Origin: Amoebophrya sp. AT5.2
Lineage: Eukaryota > Sar > Dinophyceae > Syndiniales > Amoebophryaceae
DNA: 27,810 nucleotides
NCBI GenBank assembly: GCA_005223375.1
Contig: RXOD01004139.1
Location: 1 to 27,810 of the forward strand
Direction: 5' to 3'
In this document: positions 1-9,300 of the stretch, in pieces
Position numbering within the stretch: the stretch's first letter is position 1
Layout of the letters: every line of letters starts with the position of its first letter
The notes under the pieces: model-generated
What the model was told of the DNA's origin: nothing
The model's database searches: none
Seen by the model: only the letters and a program-made list of their open reading frames with translations
Made by a program: the position numbers and the translations under genes

Positions 1-726
1 CAGCCGGTCCCCCGTGCTGTTCACGATGCCCTGAAACCCCACGATATCCCGCCAGGTCGGGTACGCCTCCACGCTCCCGATCCGCGCGCCCCAGTCCGCA
101 AACTTGTTCACGCGCCGGGTGTCGAAGTGCGCGAAAAACTCCTTCCGGTGCCACCGGACGTGCACACCGACGTCCGCAACAAGGGAAAACACCGCGGATT
201 CACCCCCGTTCACGATCGCCTTCAGGCCCAGCCCGTCCGGCAGCACCTCGTCGGTCAGCTCCACCTCGATCCGCAGCACTGCGTTGCCACGGAGTTTCAT
301 TTCTTCGCGGCCTTTCATCTGCAGCAGAGCCACTTCTGGCTCTGCTGGGTCTCCCTCCGCGGGCACTGCCACGAGCGTCTGGCCGACCTCCACACGCTGA
401 TCCATTCCGTTCATCGAGAGCGCGGTGTTCGGCACCGAGTGCCCGCATCGCGGCACCGGAAACAGCAGGCTGCGCTGCAACTCGACGGACCGGTCATCTG
501 CCGCATTTTCGTTCCCGTCCGCGTCTGCTGTCGAAACCTCCAACGGGTCATGACTTTGGATCTCCTCCAAGTCGTCGGCGTAGAAAATCCACTTGCCCAC
601 GACATCCTGCAACAAACAATGAACGGGGAGGTCGGCGCGCACTGGGAGAGCCAGCTGGTCGTGGTTGAGAAGTAGTTGCGCGAGTACCCGCATCGCAGAA
701 GAGCGAATACGAAGACGCCACCGCAT
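1..726 (-). CDS. Cathepsin C / dipeptidyl peptidase I-like protease, N-terminal part (runs off left edge)
   Basis: This frame is open from about 1050 down to base 1 with no stop, so the gene continues beyond the window. The first ATG is at 726; the frame above it, up to a TGA near 1051, has no ATG, so an upstream exon carrying a signal peptide is possible. The protein has DLPVHC followed by DVVGKWIFY, then CGHSVPN about 70 residues later. These match the start of the exclusion domain of cathepsin C and apicomplexan DPAPs, where the mature chain begins D-x-P-x-x-C and a G-x-W-x-F/Y strand follows. In this family the exclusion domain turns a papain-type cysteine protease into a dipeptidase acting in lysosome-like or vacuolar compartments. 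The papain domain itself would lie to the left and is not seen. The family call is inference from these motifs. Confidence 0.6.
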   Translation of the reverse strand, partial: MRWRLRIRSSAMRVLAQLLLNHDQLALPVRADLPVHCLLQDVVGKWIFYADDLEEIQSHDPLEVSTADADGNENAADDRSVELQRSLLFPVPRCGHSVPNTALSMNGMDQRVEVGQTLVAVPAEGDPAEPEVALLQMKGREEMKLRGNAVLRIEVELTDEVLPDGLGLKAIVNGGESAVFSLVADVGVHVRWHRKEFFAHFDTRRVNKFADWGARIGSVEAYPTWRDIVGFQGIVNSTGDRL

Positions 727-1051
727 CGTGGTTGCCGCGTGCTGGCTCCGTCGTAGCCGCGACACGAGCGCGCGTTTCCGCTTGGGAATGGGAGCTACTC
801 TGTTGTACTGCTCTGTGCGCTCAGCACAGCGGAGTCTCCCGCTGTCCTCGGCGGCGTCCCGTGGCCGCGGCTCCTTCCTCTGTGGACCGCTCGATGCCGC
901 GTTTGCCCGGCTCGACACATTTGGATTTTCTACTTCTACCGGTAGTAAGTACGTGTACGTATTTTCTGCGGTGTTCCCGACAGTCTCAACTTCCGCCTGA
1001 TGAAGGGTTTTACGCAGCCACGAACGAGGATGATCACGAGGAAATTTTTGT

Positions 1052-1574
1052 CACAAGGTTCCGTTCCGGCTGTTCGGCGTCGGCCATGCAATCAATATTA
1101 CGTTTACGCTGCAAAACTTGCATTAGAATTGCAACGCTGTCACTCTGACTGGTTTGATTTAGATAGCGGCCCATTGCATGATAGGTACGAACACGTCCCT
1201 CTGTGCTGTGCTTCATGCCGCGAAGGTAGTGAGAGTACAAGGCTTAGGAGGTGCCGTACCCGCACTCGTCCTGCTCTTGGTTCTATCGCATGTTCAGGTT
1301 GCCCTGCCGAAATGATATGCTTGTCTGTGAGTGTTTCCACCCTTCATGATTGTGTTTGGAGACAATCGCGCCAAAATCATGAACCAACTCCATCGTACAC
1401 GTGTGTATGTTGGTGCTCCAAAGTTTAAACTGCAACTTGCTCCTCCACCTTCTTGGAAAACATGGGCCGCGACCACGTCAGCTTATTCCTGGGTGGAGCC
1501 AAATTACGACCAGAACGACATGGACATTCCAATTCTGCAGTACTAGTACTTACTTTCTTCTACTGCGCCAGTGT
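1052..1574. other. Intergenic region, no gene seen
   Basis: Between the protease gene and the stop of the next gene I see no convincing reading frame on either strand. It contains several GTAAGTACT-like strings, such as around 1545-1560, that resemble intron starts but are not attached to any exon I can support. It probably holds the promoter and 5' leader of the protease gene and the 3' end of its right neighbour. Confidence 0.5.
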
Positions 1575-2975
1575 TCAGCTCCTGGCTGCGGCCCCTGCTT
1601 TTGCCGTCCTGCTCGCTCGGATTTGATCGAGCACTTTCGCTCCTGTGTTCTGAAACCGTGCCACTGCCGGCGGCCGTGGCATGTTTGTAGCGAAGGCCGA
1701 TGGCCGCGTCGCAACTGGCGTGGGACCATTCACCGCCGTAACACCTCCTTGTTTTTTCATTCTCGCCAGGGCTTTCATCGAATTGGCCACGGCCCGGAAC
1801 GACTTTGGGTTGTCGGAATCTCTTTCTGCTGCTGGGCTGCGATTCTTCGCCATTGCCGTTGATGCTGCTGCGAGGAACCTGTTCGGCTTTGGGTTTGGTG
1901 CCACTGCGGCGCCTCTGCTAGGCTCGCTTTTCGCGGCATTAATTTCCTGTTTTTCTTGGCTGGTGGCTTGGTTTTCTTCCGCGTCTTCGTTGCTGTTTAT
2001 CGCTGCGCCTTCCCCGCTGACAGCAAACTGCGTTTTCCCCGCTCGGGGAGATGGAAAAAGTCCGGTTTCACGACTTCGATCATCTACTTCTGGGATCCCG
2101 AGATTCTTCACTTCCGCTGAAATTTCATTCGCGGTTTTCAGTTGTTTACTGGCCGCCAACCGCTCCGTTGCGCGCCGCAGAACCTCTTCGGCGGGTGAGA
2201 ACACGGCAAAATTCTTCTCGACGTACTCGTCGTTGATATCATTTTCTTTCTCTTCTTGCGGACTAGAGCGGTACGACGCTGTTCTTTCCCGGTCGAGATC
2301 GAGAAGTTGTCCAACCACCACTCGCGGTCGCGTTGCGCTGCTCGTCACTGGATCGCGTGTCTCGACGAGGAGTTCGTGCCCCGCAATGAAGGTGTGCCGC
2401 AACGCCCGCCACTCCTGCATCTCGGACGCGAACATGGTGTCCTCAACCGTTGGCGCAGAACCGGCCTGTGCTGCTGGTTCCCCAGGAACCACCGACTGCC
2501 ACGAGGATGCCTTCGATGCGGACGCGACGCTGCGAAAATCCTCCTCGTTCGCTTTCCCGCCCGGCCGCACTGGGTGGAGCTCATTCTGGAAGACCCGATC
2601 GTCTGGCGAGAAAGCGAAAACGTTTCCGTTCTTCGCGGTCGCCTGTTCGACAACTCCTGGTGGTGCATCTTCCCCGCGCAAAAAGTTCTTCTGATCCTCC
2701 TCCGATGGCGCCGAGGAAGCCACTTTCGCGGCGCCAGCACTGCCGCGCTGCGGTAGAAGCGCGAAATGGATTTGTCGCGTGCAAAGCAGCTGCAAGCGGC
2801 GAATCTCGCGCAGATAGAACAGTTCCTGCTGTTCCATTTCGTCGTGAAGGTTGCGCAGCTCCCGCTTCAACTGCGTGTTCTCGACAAGAAGCTGGTCCCT
2901 GCTCTTGTGCGAAGCGAAAATGGCCTCCGCATCCTCCTTGCTGCGGAGCGGGCTGCGAGGACTCATGGCCTTCAT
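1575..2975 (-). CDS. Uncharacterised protein, N-terminal coiled coil and long disordered region
   Basis: Uninterrupted frame of 466 aa starting at ATG 2975 (MKAMSPRSPLRSK). The frame stays open about 190 nt further upstream but has only a GTG there, so 2975 is preferred. Residues of about 13-72 (SRDQLLVENTQLKRELRNL and following) form a heptad-rich coiled coil with many L, E and R. The middle is rich in S, E, A and P and probably disordered. The C-terminal third is basic and Ala-rich with two similar blocks, FLAAASTAMAKNR and FRAVANSMKALARMKK, suggesting a short repeated helical or binding motif. No enzyme motif, signal peptide or membrane span is visible. It could be a cytoskeletal or scaffold protein, but that is only inference. 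The composition matches coding sequence, and the reverse frame at 1681-2694 is its shadow. Confidence 0.75.
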   Translation of the reverse strand: MKAMSPRSPLRSKEDAEAIFASHKSRDQLLVENTQLKRELRNLHDEMEQQELFYLREIRRLQLLCTRQIHFALLPQRGSAGAAKVASSAPSEEDQKNFLRGEDAPPGVVEQATAKNGNVFAFSPDDRVFQNELHPVRPGGKANEEDFRSVASASKASSWQSVVPGEPAAQAGSAPTVEDTMFASEMQEWRALRHTFIAGHELLVETRDPVTSSATRPRVVVGQLLDLDRERTASYRSSPQEEKENDINDEYVEKNFAVFSPAEEVLRRATERLAASKQLKTANEISAEVKNLGIPEVDDRSRETGLFPSPRAGKTQFAVSGEGAAINSNEDAEENQATSQEKQEINAAKSEPSRGAAVAPNPKPNRFLAAASTAMAKNRSPAAERDSDNPKSFRAVANSMKALARMKKQGGVTAVNGPTPVATRPSAFATNMPRPPAVARFQNTGAKVLDQIRASRTAKAGAAARS

Positions 2976-3561
2976 GTTAGTCGCCGAAGCCGAACCCGAA
3001 TCAGTGAAGTGAAAAACAAACTCGAAGGAATGTGAAAAACTACAACATCTGCTTCTGCAGCCTTCTACGTAAACGTACTCCTGTCCTCTGGAAGTTAGAA
3101 AGATAGTATGCGCCGCTCGTTCCCTTTCCCACTTTTTCAACCGGGCGCGCTCGCACCAGCCAGACACACATGATCACCATCGGACGCAATCGCGTTGAAT
3201 TCGAGACAATATCTTAAGACGAATCTTTGGAATAGATCCCCCCTGTTCGAGCCCCCCCTACAAATCATGTTCCCGTTCATCTTCCCGCCGACTTTTTATA
3301 CATTCACTGCATACGCATAGGCATAGCGATACGGATACTATCGCTGCGATCACAAACAGGAAGCGCGTCCAACTTTTATGGCTTCTAAAACAGAATAGCC
3401 GGCAGGTGGGGTACTTACGCACATGTCACTGAGGCTGATGGGCCATGGCAATCAGGGCCCCCCACGGTCAGCTTTGGCTGTCGTGTTGCTTGTTTTCGTC
3501 GTTGGTTTACCTTTCGTTCGGTAGATCAGAATTTTCATCATTTTTGGTGGTTTCTTCGCGC
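2976..3561. other. Intergenic region, no gene seen
   Basis: This stretch is AT-richer than the flanking genes. It has stop codons in all frames and no protein-like frame beyond the 5' extension of the left gene. A 13-base string ACCTTTCGTTCGG at 3509-3521, about 40 nt past the stop of the PLAT gene, recurs in another gap at 6228-6240. Confidence 0.5.
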
Positions 3562-4113
3562 CTAGTCCTCTTTCCGCACTTCTTCTAGTTCAGGGTATAT
3601 GGTTACTTCTTCATCATTCGGGTTTCCCACTCGTCGCCCCACTGGGAATTCCAGCAGCCCTCCGGTGTCGCTGTTCTCCAGGAACACTCGCCGTGGCATC
3701 CAGTTGTCCCGAGTGTGGGAGGCGAGTTTCATGTACTGCACGCGCCCGACGTCTGGCCCGTACACGTCCATCTCAAACCTGGACCCTGGCGGAAACCCCC
3801 TTTTCAATAGCCGATAGCCGGATTCCGATGCGCGTCCGCCGATTTTCACGTACGCAGCGCCGAGCGTGCCACACGTCCGACAGTCCTCGGTGTCGACAAA
3901 CAAGCGGTACCGCCGCATGATGGAGGTCTGGCTCCCGACGGCGGAGTCAACGAAACTCGTCGATAAAAGTCCTCGTGGACGCTGGTGTGGATGTGGAGGC
4001 GCGAATGTAGAGGTGCTGGCACTTCTACACCTGCTCGACGACGCCGGAGAGGCGGATGGTGATGTGAAGAAATCGTCGAAGGCCATCAACCCCTGATGCG
4101 ATAGCCAGCCCAT
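3562..4113 (-). CDS. Small PLAT/LH2-like domain protein
   Basis: 183-aa frame with an ATG start (MGWLSHQGLMAFDDFF) and TAG stop. Residues 1-66 are Ser/Pro-rich and probably disordered. Residues 68-165 read as a single beta-sandwich of the PLAT (LH2) type: YRLFVDTED at the first strand, GTLGAAYVKIGG, then GSRFEMDVYGPDVGRVQYMKL, and a final GGLLEFPVGRR. PLAT domains usually bind lipids or membrane proteins and are normally attached to lipoxygenases, lipases or polycystins; here the domain stands alone. There is no signal peptide. A short acidic tail ends the protein. The family is inferred from the strand pattern and conserved glycines, not from a search. An additional upstream exon cannot be excluded. 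Confidence 0.6.
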   Translation of the reverse strand: MGWLSHQGLMAFDDFFTSPSASPASSSRCRSASTSTFAPPHPHQRPRGLLSTSFVDSAVGSQTSIMRRYRLFVDTEDCRTCGTLGAAYVKIGGRASESGYRLLKRGFPPGSRFEMDVYGPDVGRVQYMKLASHTRDNWMPRRVFLENSDTGGLLEFPVGRRVGNPNDEEVTIYPELEEVRKED

Positions 4114-4693
4114 GGTGTTTTAGTTTTTTGTTTGGTTTATCAGGATCTCCTTGCTGTACTTTTTCCGCAACCAATTCAGCTGCGTATTCATCCGGAAATT
4201 TCACAACACGATGGATTGATGTTGTAGCTACTGTGTGGTTGCAGCGGAGCTGGAGGCTAATTTAGGTTTACTTGTGCAGTAGTCGTAGTGGTAGTTGTCT
4301 TTAGTCCTAGCAAATTTTCCTGCTTCTGACGTTGATCCCCCGGGTGGTGGCTACCCGTTTTCACCCCCCCCCTTAGCACACGATTCCAAAGAGCACCATG
4401 TCGATGTCGTTCCGATTGTCCGTGCAGCCCCCGCCCCGCCCGATTCTTTTTAGTCGCGCGTAAGTTGGTTTTCCACCGGGCCGAGACGGCCCGGCAGCGT
4501 AGAAGCCCGCCTGAAACAGAGAGCCACGAGCACGACGACCAAGTAGCACGAATGCCCTCTTCAATTCCGATTTCCACGTGCCTGACACACAACCGATCTC
4601 TGTACCTCAAACTCGTCGACGCACATGCATACGCTGGCGCAAGGGGCGCAACACACCTTGATCATGTCCTCCCCACACACTTGCTTCTGTAGA
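4114..4693. other. Intergenic region with GC-rich segment and hairpin
   Basis: This lies between the PLAT gene and the acyltransferase stop. The part at about 4373-4588 is GC-rich and open on the minus strand (71 codons), but it has no ATG, no recognisable motif and competing open frames, so I do not call it a gene. It contains a strong hairpin at 4476-4494. It may be 3' UTR of the acyltransferase, a non-coding RNA or an unrecognised exon. Confidence 0.4.
4476..4494. repeat. Perfect GC-rich inverted repeat (hairpin)
   Basis: CCGGGCC and GGCCCGG form a perfect 7-bp all-GC stem around a 5-base loop (GAGAC). It lies about 200 nt downstream of the acyltransferase stop, so it would be in the 3' UTR or an intergenic RNA of that gene. 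Confidence 0.7.
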
Positions 4694-6076
4694 CTATGCG
4701 TTGATTTCGTCATGAAGCCATGCGAGCAGGTGAAAGGTTCCACTGTACGCGTAGACCATACCAGCGCACACAAGCCAGAAGTTCACGGCCCAAAAGGGTA
4801 ACCAAATCAGAAAATGCTTTCCAAGAAAGAGCCACGAAACTCGGTTCAGCGCCTCCATCTCGGAAAGAGACTGCGACGCCGCCACCTCCATGTACGTTCT
4901 TCTGATTTTTTCCCGCGCCTCGTCCATTCCCGCCCGGCCTAAGGAAGTATCAACTTCCACCGCCGGCAGCACCTTTATCTTCACAGTCCCCATCGTGGGC
5001 GCCAGCTGTTTCGTCGGCCACAGCTCATAGTTTCCGAGCAGCACTATCGGCAAAATCTTCGTTCCGCCGCCGGCTCCGTCGGACCCGCTACTTGTTGCAT
5101 CTCCACGGACGGAGAAGTGCGCTTCCCTGTCCTGCCGTACGTAGAACATGCCCTTCTTCAGTTCCGGGGCCACCAGCCCTGACGCCGAACGCGTTCCTTC
5201 CGGCGCCGCCATGGGCGGCAGCAGGCTTTTCGCGAGGCGGGCGCAGGTTCGCACCGCCTTCTCCCGGTCGCCACGGTTGAGCGCTCCGTCCTCACAGCCG
5301 ACGCCGTAGGCGACGAGAAAGAAGCCCGGCACGGCGAGCAGCACAGACTTGTACGTCCAGAGGAAGGCGGAGAAACCGCCGAGGCCCTGCATGATGACGA
5401 AAGGATCAATCCCGGACGCGTGCGAAAACATCGCCATGTAGCGTTCCGGATGATCGCGGATGCCCATCAGGTGCTCGGCGCCTTCGACGACGATCTCTGC
5501 CCCCGCGAGGCAGCTGATGGCTTCCCCCATCGCCGGCGCGAGTAAGGCGAGATTCGGCATCCGATGTTCGACTTCCATAGGCCTGCGGGTGGACCAACAG
5601 CGGTGTAGAATCCGAAGGATCGGATTGACGACAAGCCGCACCACAATCGCGAGCAGCGCCGGTGGGATAAGCCCAACAATGAATACGAGAACGAGGAGCA
5701 GGAACCGGACGGCGTCGTAACATCGGGCAAGCGCGGACCGGCGATAGGGCTCGCAGCGAAGAAAGGCGTGAAGCGACTTCTGGAGTTCCTGCTCTTGCGT
5801 CTGGGCTCCTGCTTCCCCAAATCCGTAGGCCTCCGCAACTCGAGTCAACTCCTCGAAACTACAGTCCGCTGTCGCCGCATACATTTGGCGTCGCGCGAGG
5901 TTGCGCTGCACAATGGATTCGCCACGCACACAATGTGACGTTGCATCGTAGTTGGTCGCAAAGATATTCACGCAATTTTTGAACCCAGTTGTCGCGGTGC
6001 CGGAGTTGGCCTGCTGGAGCAGGCTCTCAGCCATCAGCGGCCGGGCTTCTCCCTCGGTGACGAGGGGCAGGCTCAT
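4694..6076 (-). CDS. PlsC-family membrane acyltransferase (LPAAT-like)
   Basis: 460-aa frame, ATG start. It probably transfers a fatty acyl group from acyl-CoA to a lysophospholipid or glycerol phosphate acceptor in phospholipid synthesis at the ER membrane. Visible PlsC motifs: HASGID at 219-224 (the H-x4-D catalytic motif), GALNRGDREKA around 264-274 (motif II region), APEGTRSASG with EGTR at 293-296 (motif III), and ILPIVLLGN around 341-349 (motif IV, with its proline). A hydrophobic stretch at about 124-150 and hydrophobic segments near the C-terminus (about 415-450) suggest membrane anchoring at both ends. The first 110 residues are an extra, non-conserved N-terminus. Acyl acceptor and donor specificity cannot be read from the sequence. 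Confidence 0.85.
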   Translation of the reverse strand: MSLPLVTEGEARPLMAESLLQQANSGTATTGFKNCVNIFATNYDATSHCVRGESIVQRNLARRQMYAATADCSFEELTRVAEAYGFGEAGAQTQEQELQKSLHAFLRCEPYRRSALARCYDAVRFLLLVLVFIVGLIPPALLAIVVRLVVNPILRILHRCWSTRRPMEVEHRMPNLALLAPAMGEAISCLAGAEIVVEGAEHLMGIRDHPERYMAMFSHASGIDPFVIMQGLGGFSAFLWTYKSVLLAVPGFFLVAYGVGCEDGALNRGDREKAVRTCARLAKSLLPPMAAPEGTRSASGLVAPELKKGMFYVRQDREAHFSVRGDATSSGSDGAGGGTKILPIVLLGNYELWPTKQLAPTMGTVKIKVLPAVEVDTSLGRAGMDEAREKIRRTYMEVAASQSLSEMEALNRVSWLFLGKHFLIWLPFWAVNFWLVCAGMVYAYSGTFHLLAWLHDEINA

Positions 6077-6380
6077 CTTTGCTTGGGTTGCATTAACCTT
6101 CTACTCTGCAATGATAATGATCTCAATCTCATGTGGAATAGCAGGACGTGCAGGTGCACTTGCCGCAATTATGAGCCCCGCACCCGCTTCAGAACAAGAC
6201 CGCCCAAATTAGCCCTGCACGGCGTTCACCTTTCGTTCGGGCTGACCAAAAATTTCGGCGTTCACCTTCCGAACGGTACAAACACAATTGAAACGAAGGC
6301 TCGAGCTAAACAAATGAGTCGCGGTGGTCATCGTGTCGTGATCGTTTTTAAAAACTTAACGTAACGGCCTGGAGTCGAGG
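6077..6380. other. Intergenic region with short direct repeats
   Basis: No gene is seen in this 304-bp gap. A 13-bp direct repeat CGGCGTTCACCTT occurs at 6220-6232 and 6256-6268. A 14-mer ACGTGCAGGTGCAC at 6146-6159, 70 nt upstream of the acyltransferase start, recurs at 13386-13399 in another gap. Confidence 0.5.
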
Positions 6381-9300
6381 TCACGAAGCGTCTCCACCTT
6401 CATCACAAGCTTTCGGCGACGTCCCTGGCATCATGATGTGCGCATTATCTGCGCAGTAGAAGACATCCTGCGCGTCCTCCTTGTCGTCCAGATCTGCGTC
6501 ATCGACAAAATCGAACCCCCCCGATCTCGCCGCTGGCGACATCGCCGCTGGCGACATCGCCGCTGGCGACATCCCGATGGCTGGCGCTGCTTCGTGGCGC
6601 CCCTCCAGAAGCTTTTCATCTCCAACTGCGCCCGCACCACCACTATCCTTCGCTGCCGGTGGCATTTCTAGTTCCTGGTCCGCCTCTTTCACCGTCTCAG
6701 CAGCCGGGGGCGGTGCCGTCGGCGCCGCGGTCGTTACCATAGGTGCTGCCTGGAGCGTACTCAGTTCCGTCTTCATCGCTTCCAATTCCGCGACGACCCG
6801 CACCCGCTCATCCTCCAGCGCCGCCGCTTCCTCGAACTTGTCGGATTCGATGAACTGGTTGATCCGGGAATCGAAGTCAGGCAGCACCACCGCCTCCAAA
6901 TCGTCGATCGTCAGCTCGAGTTCGGCGACGCGGGCCAGAACGGCCGGATCGTCGATTTCTTGTTCCCGTGGTGGTGCTGGTGGAGCCTCTTGGGCTTTGC
7001 ATTCTGTTTCTGCTGCCGCGGGAGGTGGTGTTACTATTTCCAGAGGTGCGGGGGGAGCGGGAGATGGTGCCGCATTTTCTTGTTCAGCCTCGACCTTCGT
7101 CGCCACGACTGGGGCGGTCACTGTGTCCGCAGTAGCTTCGCCATCCACGGACTGCACCTCGAGGTCGGCATCGGCAGCAGTCGTCTCTGGACGAGGTGGA
7201 TCAGCAGCTCTGGCCGCTTCTGCTGCCGGAGCCTCTCCTTCTGGTACCACCTTTTTCTTGATAAACTCGCCGGTTGCCCCCGCTTCGAAGAACTCCTCGG
7301 TGAGATCCTCGACCAGGAACTCATCGTCTTCGTCCTCGTCTTGGTTCGCGGTACTCGCGCCCTTTGCAGGTTTCTCATCTTTACTCCCGCTTCCAGCAGA
7401 TCCGCTGTCTTCGGTTTTTGACTGGAGCCGGCTTTTCAGGCGCATCCGACCGCGCTGCGACTGCGTTCTGGCGATCGACCGACCAGTGGACGCCCGACCG
7501 CCCGCGGAATTCGAAATCACCGAGGCCGTCCGTGCCAGCGTGTGCTCCATTAGCGACGCCTTGACTTCGTCTGCCGTGGTCCCCTCTTTTCCAGCAACTA
7601 CAGTCATCGCGGCGATATCGTCCAGCAGGCTTTTCCGCTTGTGGTTCAGAATGAACACTAGCTCATCTTCGACCGTCTCCGTTCGGCTCAGAGTTTCCGA
7701 CAGCGCCGCTTCGTCGTCTTCATCCTCATCTTGATCCTGCGTTTCGTTTTTGCTCTGCGCAGCATCTTTCTCGCGAAACTGCCCGACCAGCGAAACCGCG
7801 TCAACAGAGAGTATCTTGTCGCGCAGGTACTCCAGGTGCCCGCGGAGGAGGTCGCACTCGCGGCTGATGTGCGGATGCAGGTACCTGCTTGCGGTACGAG
7901 ACTGCTCAGGAAGGGCGAGGTCTTCTTTTTCGTCAGCTTCAGCATTACCCCCCTGACTAGTTGTACTTTCAACGTCTTCACGTGCACCCCCGCCTCCGGC
8001 AGAACTGTCTTCGGAGTCCACCGCGTCCAGGAGGCGGCCGAGCTGCTCCATCTTCACGAGATACTCGCACACGTCCGCGTCCGCCTCCCGCAGCTTGCAC
8101 CGGGTCTCCAGCTTCTCGAGTTCCCCGCGCTCCCCGACCAGCAGTTTCTGCTTTTCTGCGAGCTCCGCGCGCTGTTTGGCCGCGAGCTCCTCCTGCTGCT
8201 GCCGCTTCTGCTCCAGCACTTTCAGCTCCGCCGTCAGTCGTCCCGCCTCCTTGAAGTTCCGCGCCGCAATCGCCAGCTTCTTCTCCGCTTCGAGTCTGTC
8301 TTTCTCGATGTCGGCGTGGTGCCGATGGCCGGCGGTGCTGCCGGCCGCTGTCTGGGCAGGAGCTGCAGCACTCCCCACGGACAGATTCAGCTCGTTGACA
8401 GATGCTTCGAGTGCGGCGACGTTCTCGCGGAGCCGCAGAAGCTGCGACGAAGCGGAGTGGAACTTCGTCTGGCTTTTCGCAAGCGCCTTCGCAAACACCC
8501 TGTTCGCAGTGGCGAGTACGTCGAGATGATTCGGGGCACCTGATGTGCTGTCGTCCTCGTCTTTCTCTCCTGCGCTTATTTTCTCAGAAGAGCTAGAGGC
8601 AGGAGACTTAGCACGGCCTCCAACATCGAGATCGTCCTCCTGCTGGAGCTTCCGGATGAATTCCACGACTTCCTCGTCTTTGATTTCAGCCGCCTCCAAG
8701 TACTCGACCACTTCCAGAAGGAGTAGCAAAAACTTGTTCTCCTCCTGCTCGAGATTCGCCACCTCAAACGTTTTTCTTTCCCCGACCGTTTTCAACGCAA
8801 CTTTGTCCGCTTTCAGGTCCCCGACGCTGCGCTTCATCAACTCCACATCGGCCCTCATCTCTTTTTTCCCCTCCTCCAGCCGCGTTTCTGTCTTCCCCAT
8901 GCGCTCGAACTGGCGCCCAAACTTCGATTTCACGGTCGAGATTTTCATCCGGTTGTCGGCGATCTTCTCGAAGGCGCGCAGTTGCTCGTGCTTCTTCGCG
9001 AGCAGGGTTTTTTCTAACCCCTCGATCTCGCTGAGAAGTTCGGTGTTTTTCTCCTCCGCCTTCTTCAGATCCGCTTCGTAGACCGCGGTCTGCTCCCCGA
9101 TGGCGGACTCGACCTGCGCCCGCTCGTCGCGCAGGTAAGCGGATTCGCGGACGATGTAGTCGCGGTTGATCTCGATGCGCTTCTTCTCCGCGGAGAGCCG
9201 AACCCGCTCGGCCTGAATCTTGGCCTCGAGACTGGTTTTCTGATTGCGGAAGTAGGACTCAGACTCGCCGCGGAGGTCGAATACCTTCTGGAGGAGTTGC

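Noticed and set aside
1497..1512. String resembling a relict dinoflagellate spliced leader (GAGCCAAATTACG on the plus strand)
   Set aside because: It matches only part of the leader with a gap, and it is too far from a gene start to be convincing.
1681..2694. Long plus-strand frame (337 codons), Ser/Ala/Phe-rich
   Set aside because: It lies antisense to the 466-aa minus-strand frame, with composition expected of a GC-rich gene read backwards and no motif.
3240..3265. GTTCGAGCCCC resembling a tRNA T-loop
   Set aside because: The flanking bases cannot form the T stem and no acceptor or anticodon arm is present.
4257..4610. Minus-strand 117-codon frame ending in a Thr run
   Set aside because: No ATG-supported protein-like sequence; it overlaps a competing frame and a strong hairpin, so it is treated as non-coding.
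6481..7734. Plus-strand frame of 417 codons with long Ser runs
   Set aside because: It is antisense to the acidic and Ala-rich part of the UVR coiled-coil gene; the Ser runs are the reverse of Glu/Asp/Ala codons.
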